Below are positions 1-5,642 of a DNA stretch of 6,455 bases, one piece after another; the stretch's first letter is position 1; each line of letters opens with the position of its first letter. Made by a program: the position numbers and the translations under genes. The DNA lies in contig JBKJUK010000221.1 in assembly GCA_046590705.1 (NCBI GenBank), forward strand, positions 1 through 6,455, in the 5' to 3' direction. Source of the DNA: JBKJUK01 sp046590705 (GTDB lineage: Bacteria; Acidobacteriota; Thermoanaerobaculia; Gp7-AA8). The notes under the pieces were generated by a model. That model was not told the DNA's origin. It saw only the letters and a program-made list of their open reading frames with translations, and made no database searches.

Positions 1-23
1 AAGTCGAATGCTGTGCTGTTGAA

Positions 24-59
24 CGCAGAACTCAGAACGCAGAACGACGAAGCAAGAAA
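24..59 (+). repeat. Left arm of a 36-base inverted repeat, built from a GAACGCA-type repeat
   Basis: This arm matches the reverse complement of 410-445 at 33 of 36 bases; I aligned the two by hand. Its first part is a short-period tract (CAGAAC units about seven bases apart) and its second part is a non-repetitive tail, CGACGAAGCAAGAAA. Because the tail is also conserved in the other arm, the match is more than chance similarity of simple repeats. The pair encloses the palindrome cluster at 60-409. It could be the ends of a small non-autonomous element or a genome-specific dispersed repeat; the sequence alone does not decide. Confidence 0.7.
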
Positions 60-409
60 GTCGTGCGCGCCCAGGTCACGATTAGCCTGCATTTCTCACT
101 GAGCGCGGACAGCCAACGATCTTGGCTTGCAGCTCCTGCTGCGCTCGCCCAGCCATGCAGCACCGCGCCGGAGGCGCGCCTCAGAGGGTAGCCGGCGGTA
201 AGCGCGAAGCGCGCAGCCACCGGAACTGGGAACCGCGATACAAGCTGCGTCCCGGCAGGGACGCCAGAGTCGTCGAGACCACCGCTACCCTGCAGTTCTA
301 ACCGGTCAGCGCTCCTGCACTTCGAATGGCGTTCAGCGCGCCACAGGCAGGATTGCCTGTGCCACACAATCCGGTGCGTTAGGGTCTCGTGAGGGACTGC
401 CTTGTCTCT
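60..409. repeat. Non-coding cluster of GC-rich palindromes (REP-like)
   Basis: No credible gene is seen here. The stretch contains several hairpin-forming palindromes: CGCGCC-GGA-GGCGCG at 164-178, an imperfect longer one at 192-223 (CCGG at both ends, GCGCG/CGCGC near the loop), GCGTCCC-GGCA-GGGACGC at 247-264, and CACAGGCA-GGAT-TGCCTGTG at 342-361. On the minus strand, two of the units follow a CTCTG lead-in, so they look like related copies. Such clusters are typical of REP-type dispersed intergenic repeats mobilised in trans by Y1 (RAYT) transposases; no transposase is present in this window, so the assignment is by resemblance. A 111-codon open frame crosses it on the minus strand but looks like translated repeat. 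Confidence 0.6.
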
Positions 410-445
410 TTTCTTACTTCATCGTTCTGCGTTCTGCGTTCTGCG
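410..445 (-). repeat. Right arm of the 36-base inverted repeat
   Basis: The reverse complement of this stretch reads as three CAGAAC-type units followed by CGATGAAGTAAGAAA. It differs from 24-59 at only three positions. It ends 15 bases before the amidase stop codon, so it lies in the immediate 3' region of that gene. No T-run follows a stable stem here, so I do not call it a terminator. Confidence 0.7.
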
Positions 446-460
446 ATCATCAGCTCTCAC

Positions 461-2413
461 TCACTTTGCCGCAGTCTTCACGAGACTCTCGCGCGATTCC
501 GACTCGCCTTCACCGAAGAAATCGATCAGTCCATCGAACACGGCCTGGGCGACCCTCTGCCTGTACCTTTTCGTCTGCACCAATTCGCGGTCGTCTCGAT
601 TGCCAAGGTTACATACCTCGAGCAGAAGTCTGGTCGGAACCTTGTTGTACCGGATGATTGCAGGCACCCACTCCTTGCCGTCGCGGACCACGTTGTCCCT
701 GATCGGATTGTAGGGATGAACCTCGAGTCCGTCTTCTTTGAAGGCGCGCACCAGTGATTCGGCGAACCTCGTCGACAGACCTTCTGCGCGAAGCGCCTCT
801 TCCCTGGTCTGCGTCACGGATGGGTTCTCACGCACTTCCGAACGGGTGAGATAGACCGTGCCGGTCTTCTCGAACTTTCCGCGTACGAACTTTTCTCCGG
901 GGACATACATCATCGCTCCGCGAAGTGAGGGGTGGAGCGAATCGGCGTGGACCGAGATGAAAATCACTTTCTCTGCACGGGTTGCAGCCTTGAGCGCGCG
1001 TCGGAAGATTGAATTCGCGAGGTACCAGCGCAGATTGACGCCGATCACTGGATCTTCCAGACGGTACTCCGGATTCGTCATCACTTTGTGATCGCTGCGC
1101 TGCGGAAGCCGATTTTCCGGCGAGATATCATGGCCGGCCTGGTCCGACTTCGTGGTCATGAAGACGCGCGCCTGACTGTTCTGCTCGAGAACTTTTCTGA
1201 TGCGGCAGGCAATGTCGTACACGTAAGACGATTCCCAGAGGTCATCGTGCGTGGTGCCGACGTCGCGCCCACCATGTCCGGCGTCGAGGATCACCAGCAC
1301 ACCCTGCAGATTCTTCGCTTCCACTGCCGTAGCCAGCTTCGCACTCTCACGTTTCGACTGCTCTTTCTCCGCGCGGCGCGGATCGGTGAGCGGCCGATAT
1401 TCGGCGGTGAGAAGCTCCATCGGTATCTTCACCACGTAGCCGACGGGTATCCGGGCAACATCGGCGATCTTGTTGAAAGCCACGATTTCGTCCACGGCCT
1501 TATTGACGTCTTTCGCGAAAACGCGGCCGGTAAATCGGATGGCTACGGACGAGTAGAGAGCTTCGCCCTTCTTCATTCTGTAGGTCGCGAAGGGCCGCTC
1601 TGCGGCCCTTGCGTAAAGCAGCGGAGACGGCTCGGAGGAAGAACTCGGATCAGCGACGGCCGTGACTGACGCTTTCGCTTCAGGCACTGACGATGCTGGT
1701 TTCGTCTCCAGGACTCGAGAGGGTCGCGCCTCATTCTCGTTGCCCATCTTCCCTTCCGAACGCAAACCGGCCGTGGAATCGATGGGCCGAACGTTCGTCC
1801 TCGCCTTCTCGGCAGCCTGCACTCCTTTCCGCTCCCGGACAAAAAGGTCTGGCGCGGTCGCCCGAAACGGTTCAGCCAGCAACTTGCGGGGAATCAGCAC
1901 CCACTGCCCGGCGCGGGTCGAGAGTGCCTCGGTCTTATTCGCTTTCCGGATCGCACCGTAGTTCGCACCGTCGCCCGTGAACCATTCGGCAATCTTCCAG
2001 AATGACTCACCCTCGGCAGCTCCGCTGAGAACGACTTTATGCCGCCAGCCCTCAACCCCGTTCTGATCCTCCGGAAACAAAGCTCGGATGACCTGCAGTC
2101 GCAGCGAATGCTTCAGCAGCGAGAACGGAACGCGTAAAGGTCTATCCGTGGACAAGCTGCCATTCACGGCGTTCAGCGCGGAGATTTCCTTCCACCTTCC
2201 GGCATCTCCGGTGGTCCGCAATGCCAGCCGGGTCAAGGCGTCACCAGCGTGAGGAGTGACCAGCAGGAAGATCTCCTGGTCGCGGTCGAGAACGGCAAGC
2301 TGGCGGTCACCCGCCGGTGCGCTGAGCATCGGGCGTGGGGGACCGGCTGCGGCGCCAAGCACGATTCCGCTCGACAGCACAAACAAGATCAAACCTCTCC
2401 AGCTCACACCCAT
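461..2413 (-). CDS. Secreted N-acetylmuramoyl-L-alanine amidase (Amidase_3) with LysM-like domains
   Basis: Zinc-dependent peptidoglycan hydrolase that cleaves the amide bond between N-acetylmuramic acid and the stem peptide, acting outside the cytoplasmic membrane. The 650-residue product begins with a signal peptide (R6, hydrophobic stretch about residues 8-23 ending in GAAAG). Three LysM-like segments follow, at about 49-100, 125-180 and 276-336; the second ends in WVLIPRKLL and the third in VVKIPMELL, typical LysM ends. A low-complexity linker covers about 195-270. The catalytic domain runs from about 371 to 636. The expected zinc ligands and catalytic glutamate are visible: H380 in DAGHGG, E394, H489 in SVHADS, and E599 in LLLEVCNLGN. 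The domain is longer than usual, with extra sequence between E394 and H489 and after H489. The ATG start is preferred because it gives the signal peptide a basic n-region; a nearby GTG at codon 3 is possible. It lies downstream of the selenoprotein operon, separated by about 490 bases, so it is probably transcribed separately. Confidence 0.93.
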   Translation of the reverse strand: MGVSWRGLILFVLSSGIVLGAAAGPPRPMLSAPAGDRQLAVLDRDQEIFLLVTPHAGDALTRLALRTTGDAGRWKEISALNAVNGSLSTDRPLRVPFSLLKHSLRLQVIRALFPEDQNGVEGWRHKVVLSGAAEGESFWKIAEWFTGDGANYGAIRKANKTEALSTRAGQWVLIPRKLLAEPFRATAPDLFVRERKGVQAAEKARTNVRPIDSTAGLRSEGKMGNENEARPSRVLETKPASSVPEAKASVTAVADPSSSSEPSPLLYARAAERPFATYRMKKGEALYSSVAIRFTGRVFAKDVNKAVDEIVAFNKIADVARIPVGYVVKIPMELLTAEYRPLTDPRRAEKEQSKRESAKLATAVEAKNLQGVLVILDAGHGGRDVGTTHDDLWESSYVYDIACRIRKVLEQNSQARVFMTTKSDQAGHDISPENRLPQRSDHKVMTNPEYRLEDPVIGVNLRWYLANSIFRRALKAATRAEKVIFISVHADSLHPSLRGAMMYVPGEKFVRGKFEKTGTVYLTRSEVRENPSVTQTREEALRAEGLSTRFAESLVRAFKEDGLEVHPYNPIRDNVVRDGKEWVPAIIRYNKVPTRLLLEVCNLGNRDDRELVQTKRYRQRVAQAVFDGLIDFFGEGESESRESLVKTAAK

Positions 2414-2479
2414 CCCGACCCCGCCGCACCCACGAAACTTCAGAGCACGTACGCATGATAACTCGAAAGCTACATGAGC

Positions 2480-2830
2480 CAGTCGCGCAGGGGCGCCGAG
2501 AAGGTGTCACCACGATCCCGAGCCCGATGGGGCGCCGCTGACGTATCACCAAGATCCAGAGCCCCAAAGGGGCGCCATCTCTTAGCCACGGCCGTAAGGC
2601 CGTGGACCACGCACGCGCATATCCCAGAGCCCCGGAGGAGGCGGCATCGCGACCTCGGTTCGACTACACGTCGTGTCGATTATCGCTACTTCGCAAATAC
2701 GTCTGATCGAAGCTCAACGTCGCGATGCCGCCCCGCCGGGGCTCGCAGAATGAGGCTGCCGCGCATATCCCAGGCCTTACGGCCATGGGCTACAGCGATG
2801 CCGGGCCTCCGGCCCTGTGAAACACGACCC
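2480..2830. repeat. Non-coding array of GC-rich hairpins in the gap 2414-2898
   Basis: The 485-base gap between the amidase and selenoprotein genes holds no supported gene but is full of palindromes. Examples are GCCCC-AAA-GGGGC (2561-2573), CCACGGCC-GTAA-GGCCGTGG (2586-2605, a perfect 8-bp stem with a GNRA-type loop on the plus strand), GGCC-TTAC-GGCC (2773-2784) and GGGCC-TCC-GGCCC (2803-2815). The 14-mer CGCGCATATCCCAG occurs twice in the same direction, at 2614-2627 and 2760-2773, which supports duplication of a unit of about 146 bases or insertion of related copies. None of the stems is followed by a T-run on the minus strand, so intrinsic termination is not shown. The rest of the gap (2414-2479) must hold the amidase leader, but I see no convincing promoter. 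Confidence 0.6.
2627..2744. repeat. Long imperfect inverted repeat (arms about 37-38 bases, spacer about 43)
   Basis: The left arm is 2627-2663 and the right arm 2707-2744. The arms share a perfect 14-base core, GGCGGCATCGCGAC at 2640-2653, matched by its complement at 2719-2732, plus GAGCCCCGG at the outer end and TCGA at the inner end, with one or two small gaps. The spacer is much less GC-rich than the arms. As RNA or single-stranded DNA this would form a long stem. It could be two opposed REP units (a BIME-like pair) or a remnant of a small mobile element. Confidence 0.65.
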
Positions 2831-2877
2831 GGCGGATAGGGACCAGGACGAGCACGGGCGCGCAGCGCACACCACAC

Positions 2878-2910
2878 TACTGGTTACTGGCTACTAAACT
2901 ACTGGCTACT
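2878..2910. repeat. Short direct-repeat tract (TACTGGCTACT)
   Basis: TACTGGCTACT occurs at 2885-2895 and 2900-2910, fifteen bases apart, and a one-mismatch copy (TACTGGTTACT) is at 2878-2888. The last copy covers the stop codon and final codons of the selenoprotein gene, so the protein's C-terminal SSQ is encoded by repeat sequence. This suggests the repeat expanded from, or was joined onto, the 3' end of that gene. Confidence 0.6.
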
Positions 2911-3129
2911 CAAAAGAGCCAGCTTGTCGAGGATCTCTTCCTCAGTCGGAAAGCGTCCTTCGTCATGCTTCGAGAAAATCTTCTCGCCGTCGACGGTCAC
3001 ATTGAAGATCCCACCGCTGAGTCGATTGATCTGCGAATCGACTCCAAACTTCTTTTTGATCTCGGCCGCCAGACTGGAGGCCCTTGGAAGGTAGTTTCAG
3101 ACGCCGCAGTAATCGATGATGATTTTCAA
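2899..3129 (-). CDS. selW: SelW-like (Rdx family) selenoprotein with in-frame UGA for selenocysteine
   Basis: Small thioredoxin-like-fold protein of the SelT/SelW/SelH (Rdx) family, presumed to be a cytoplasmic thiol/selenol redox protein; exact substrates of bacterial members are unclear. The minus strand reads KIIIDYCGV, then TGA at codon 11, then NYLPRASSLAAEIKKKF and on to a TAG stop, 76 residues with the UGA read through. CGVU sits where the family has CxxC or CxxU, directly after the first beta strand, and the following Y-x-P-R-A is also family-typical. Frame and family similarity continue after the TGA (GGIFNVTVDGEKIFSK, then GRFPTEEEIL), so the TGA is not a natural end. The start is UUG: it is the only usual start codon between the phosphatase stop and the UGA, and AGGAG lies 5 bases upstream. 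The gene is last in the operon, 9 bases after the phosphatase. A recent Cys-to-stop mutation is the main alternative; the hairpin after the UGA argues against it. Requires SelA/B/C/D elsewhere in the genome. Confidence 0.9.
3064..3082 (-). promoter_or_regulatory. Candidate bacterial SECIS hairpin
   Basis: In the mRNA, the 15th to 33rd bases after the UGA form a stem: GGCC pairs with GGCC, a U/C mismatch follows, then CCA pairs with UGG, closing a GUC loop. The first loop base is a G, 23 bases after the UGA. Known bacterial SECIS elements lie inside the coding region just after the UGA, with a short stem and a G (often GU) at the start of the apical loop, which binds SelB. This hairpin meets those features. 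A weaker lower stem (UUC with GAG across a small bulge) may extend it. Pairing was judged by eye, without folding energy. Confidence 0.7.
3097..3099 (-). other. Recoded UGA (selenocysteine codon)
   Basis: Codon 11 of the SelW-like gene is TGA, in the context TGC GGC GTC TGA AAC TAC. Three residues after Cys8, it is at the position of the second redox-active residue of the CxxC/CxxU motif. The flanking codons on both sides encode recognisable Rdx-family sequence in the same frame. Confidence 0.88.
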
Positions 3130-3134
3130 TGTAA

Positions 3135-3139
3135 CTCCT
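3135..3139 (-). promoter_or_regulatory. Ribosome binding site of the SelW-like gene
   Basis: AGGAG, five bases before the UUG start; it decides the start because UUG alone would be weak evidence. Its first A is the last base of the phosphatase TGA stop, so ribosomes ending on the phosphatase sit over this site and translation of the two genes is probably coupled. Confidence 0.75.
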
Positions 3140-3894
3140 CAGGAGACTCTGACCAGAACAGCCGTGACGTTGTCATGCCCGCCTTTCTGGTTCGCAAATT
3201 CGATCAGACATTTGCAAGCATCCTCGAGATCGGGATGTTCGCTCATGACCTTCAGAATCTCTTCTTCAGGAACCATTCCAGTCAGCCCGTCGGAGCAGAG
3301 TAGAAAGATGTCATTCGTCAGACATTCGATCTCTGACGCGTCCGGAGTCACGTTCAACGCTCCACCGAGGGCTCGGGTGATGACGTTGCGGAGCGGATGC
3401 TTCTCGGCTTCTGCTTCTGAGAGCATTCCAGCCTGCACCTGCTCATGAACCCAGGAGTGATCGTTGGTGATGCGGGAAATCTTCGAGTCGCGGATCAGGT
3501 AAGCCCGAGAGTCTCCAACGTGTGCAATCGAAGCCCGATTGCCTTCGAAGAGTGACGCCACGACGGTCGTACCCATTCCTCGAAGTTTGCTGTCATTCCG
3601 CATGGCCTCGAGAACACGCGTATTGGCGATCTTCAGCGCTGCCACCAGACGATTGGTCGTGCGACTGAAGCGCTCGTCGTAGGCGTGTGGCCAGGTGCCG
3701 TCGTCTTCGACTGTATGCACGATGAATTCAGAAATGCTGTCCACAGCAATACGGGATGCGACCTCGCCGGCGGCGTGCCCCCCCATTCCGTCAGCGACCA
3801 GAAAAAGGCCTGCGCCGGTATCCAGCAGTAGCATGTCTTCGTTGTGCTGCCGCTGTCGGCCAATGTCAGTTAGACCGAAACTCGTCACTTGCAT
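3139..3894 (-). CDS. PP2C-family protein serine/threonine phosphatase
   Basis: Metal-dependent phosphatase (PPM family, like PrpC/Stp1/PstP) that removes phosphate from Ser/Thr residues, usually reversing Hanks-type kinases. The 251-residue product is about the length of a bare catalytic domain, with no membrane segment or extra domain, so it is expected in the cytoplasm. The classic motifs are present in order: RQRQHNED with metal-binding D20, VADGMGGHAAGE with D35 and G36, GMGTT at 106-110, HVGDSRAYLIR with D128, NDHSWV at 144-149, LLCSDGLTGMV with D202, and GGHDNVT with D241. All key metal-binding aspartates appear intact. The ATG start lies 3 bases past the stop of the J-domain gene, with AAAGG seven bases upstream. 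No partner kinase gene lies in this window; it may be elsewhere or off the edge. Confidence 0.95.
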   Translation of the reverse strand: MQVTSFGLTDIGRQRQHNEDMLLLDTGAGLFLVADGMGGHAAGEVASRIAVDSISEFIVHTVEDDGTWPHAYDERFSRTTNRLVAALKIANTRVLEAMRNDSKLRGMGTTVVASLFEGNRASIAHVGDSRAYLIRDSKISRITNDHSWVHEQVQAGMLSEAEAEKHPLRNVITRALGGALNVTPDASEIECLTNDIFLLCSDGLTGMVPEEEILKVMSEHPDLEDACKCLIEFANQKGGHDNVTAVLVRVS

Positions 3895-3897
3895 GCA

Positions 3898-4557
3898 TTA
3901 ACCTTTTCTGAAGAGAGAATCGAGGATACCTTTTCCCTGCTCTTTTGGTTCTTTTCCCTGTCGAAGCTCGAACAGCGCGGCCTCGACATCCGGTGTGGTC
4001 TGGCCCCATGTTACGGCTTCTTCGAGATAACGTTCTGCCTTTGCGGCAAGTCCGGCACGTTTGCAGATCAAGCCGGCGTCTTTGAGGTAGACCGGATTGA
4101 AGGGATCCTTCTGAACGGCACTCTCCACAGCCTGGACTGCCTGACGCATCATGGAAGGCAATCTCGAAGCGGCGAGCGAGAGATAGTGAAAGGCTTTGCC
4201 GTCCTGGGGATTGTGCTTGGCCCCCATGTCGAAGGCCTCATACGCTCCTTGATAATCCCCTTCCTTGTACGACTTCACTCCGCGAGCGATGTAGGCTCTA
4301 GCGATCTGCGTGAAGTCCGTGGCGGCCTTGGGAGCGTTGCTCTGCGTCTCGGCGTCGTGCTGACGCCTTCGCCCTTCATTGGTGAGGACGTTCACCGCCT
4401 CGGTCAGCGTCTGAAACTTCTTCTCGGCTTCCACCTTGGCGGCACCCGAGAAGCGATCAGGATGCGAAACTCTGGCAAGCTGCCGGAAGCGGTCACGAAT
4501 TTCCGCATCGGTCGCTGAGCGTGGAACACCGAGGATCTCGTAATAGTTGATTTTCAT
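3898..4557 (-). CDS. J-domain (DnaJ-like) protein with TPR repeats
   Basis: Probable Hsp70 co-chaperone or adaptor. Of 219 residues, about 3-68 form a J-domain: YYEILGVPRSATDAEIRDRF, then the diagnostic HPD at 32-34 that stimulates DnaK ATPase, then a third helix ending in RRRQHD. From about 84 to 188 there are roughly three TPR-like helix pairs, for example GVKSYKEGDYQGAYEAFDMG and AVQKDPFNPVYLKDAGLICK. There is no Gly/Phe-rich region or zinc finger, so it is not a general DnaJ but a specialised J-protein that likely binds a partner through the TPRs. The C-terminus is Lys-rich. Its ATG overlaps the upstream gene's TGA (ATGA at 4554-4557), indicating translational coupling. A role with the helical-repeat neighbour is plausible but inferred. 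Confidence 0.92.
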   Translation of the reverse strand: MKINYYEILGVPRSATDAEIRDRFRQLARVSHPDRFSGAAKVEAEKKFQTLTEAVNVLTNEGRRRQHDAETQSNAPKAATDFTQIARAYIARGVKSYKEGDYQGAYEAFDMGAKHNPQDGKAFHYLSLAASRLPSMMRQAVQAVESAVQKDPFNPVYLKDAGLICKRAGLAAKAERYLEEAVTWGQTTPDVEAALFELRQGKEPKEQGKGILDSLFRKG

Positions 4558-5642
4558 CCGACTTTCTTGCGTTGAAGGTGCAGCCTTCGCGCGGTGGTTC
4601 GCACGACTTCCGAAACATTCTTATCCGTCGTCAATGCTTTCAGATCCTTCAAGGTTATCCGATTGAGCAGACCGAGAACAACTCCGATGGGGGCTTTGGG
4701 ATTTCTGGAGAGAGCGATGACGATCGGATATTTCGCCATCCATTGCCGGTTATTGCCGATCAGCCTGAGAACTTCCTCGTCGACGTTCCGAAGCCCGGCG
4801 TAGGCCTCTGCCTCAGAGTCGGTGATCTTCGGACTGCGAATGACGGCACTGCAGACCATCTTGTTCCGATCACGAATCAGAATCCCGCGCTCGGTGGGAC
4901 CGGCCTTGAATGCGATCTGCACTTTCTGGGCGACATTCATCTTTCCGATCCTCGACCAGAGAGAAACTTTCTCGGCGTCCTTTTCGTCGATTTCCTCGAA
5001 GGATGGCAGAACAGCTGCGGCCTCGAACTTCTCCGCCTGTTCAATCATCTCAATCATCAGGTCTTCTTCTTCCGGCGCGAGCGGCTCGCCGGAATCGAAC
5101 TCGATGGGAAGAGCCTCGATCTGTGGCTTCCGCTTGACGAAAAACTCATCCTGAAACTCGAGGGCGCGACGCCGGACGTCGATCGAGAGGCTGGCATTGC
5201 CGAGCAGGGCCTCGATGATGGCTGGCGTGCGCAGCAACCGTTCCTGGTTGACGATGAGGATTTCCTGCAGGTTCGCACCTGCCGCACCGGCCAGCCTGAG
5301 CAATGTTTCATCAGGAGTTGCGCGGTTTCTGGCAATGGCCTCGAGGACCGAGGAGTCCTCGATGACGAATGCCAGCGCGTCGAGGCTCTCCGGATTTTCA
5401 CCGGTATTTCGGGCGCAGCTGATCAGGACCGATGGCGGAATCTCGCGAAGCGTGGCGAGCGCTGTCGCTGCAATCTCTTCGTCCGCGTGCCGGGCAAGCT
5501 GCGAGACGATGGAAACCATTTCTTCCTGCGCGAAAGGCAGCAGGCCGCGGGCCACGAGCAGAATTGAGTCACGCGGCAGCTCGCCGCTCGTGATTCGCTT
5601 CAGAACAATTGCTGCGTTCAGTTCAGAAGCGTCTGCGCTCAT
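4554..5642 (-). CDS. Conserved helical-repeat (HEAT/LRV-like) protein of unknown function
   Basis: I do not recognise a named gene. The 362-residue product is almost entirely predicted helix, with no signal peptide or membrane segment, so it is probably cytoplasmic. Residues about 8-180 look like degenerate HEAT or leucine-rich-variant repeats (recurring 'ARNxxxxxxxLxxLA' type units). An acidic region spans about 180-230. A second repeat block covers about 235-355 (MNVAQKVQIAFKAG, LIRDRNKMV, VIRSPKITDSEAEAYAG, LIGNNRQWMAKYPIVIALSRNPKAP). From memory, this C-terminal block resembles conserved hypothetical proteins of Acidobacteriota and deltaproteobacteria. The C-terminus is basic (HLQRKKVG). 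The start overlaps the rodZ-like stop (ATGA at 5639-5642). It likely serves as a protein-binding scaffold; that is inference from repeat structure. Confidence 0.85.
   Translation of the reverse strand: MSADASELNAAIVLKRITSGELPRDSILLVARGLLPFAQEEMVSIVSQLARHADEEIAATALATLREIPPSVLISCARNTGENPESLDALAFVIEDSSVLEAIARNRATPDETLLRLAGAAGANLQEILIVNQERLLRTPAIIEALLGNASLSIDVRRRALEFQDEFFVKRKPQIEALPIEFDSGEPLAPEEEDLMIEMIEQAEKFEAAAVLPSFEEIDEKDAEKVSLWSRIGKMNVAQKVQIAFKAGPTERGILIRDRNKMVCSAVIRSPKITDSEAEAYAGLRNVDEEVLRLIGNNRQWMAKYPIVIALSRNPKAPIGVVLGLLNRITLKDLKALTTDKNVSEVVRTTARRLHLQRKKVG

Noticed and set aside
32..367. 111-codon minus-strand open frame in the left repeat region
   Set aside because: It is rich in Arg, Ser and Ala, spans the palindromes and the inverted-repeat arm, and has no recognisable motif or clear ribosome binding site; it is most likely repeat sequence left open by high GC.
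2455..2460. TATCAT on the minus strand as a -10 box for the amidase gene
   Set aside because: No acceptable -35 box lies at the right distance, and promoter preferences of this organism are unknown.
2803..2815. GGGCC-TCC-GGCCC as an intrinsic terminator of the operon
   Set aside because: The stem is followed by no T-run on the minus strand, and similar stems recur through the gap, so it is better explained as a repeat.
2686..2877. 63-codon minus-strand open frame in the hairpin array
   Set aside because: Its sequence is made from the repeats, is Arg/Gly/Pro-rich and has no family resemblance.
3097..3099. TGA as a nonsense mutation making the SelW-like gene a pseudogene
   Set aside because: The TGA is exactly at the Cys/Sec position of the motif, the frame stays open and family-like afterwards, and a SECIS-like hairpin follows at the right distance. 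It remains the main alternative until the selenocysteine machinery is checked.
2965..3303. 112-codon plus-strand open frame across the SelW/phosphatase junction
   Set aside because: It is antisense to two genes with strong family motifs and shows no motif of its own. Accepting it would hide the selenoprotein gene.
4572..5567. Long plus-strand open frame (331 codons) opposite the helical-repeat gene
   Set aside because: It is a shadow of the minus-strand gene, which has operon-type overlaps on both sides and a coherent repeat structure; the plus-strand product shows no domain.
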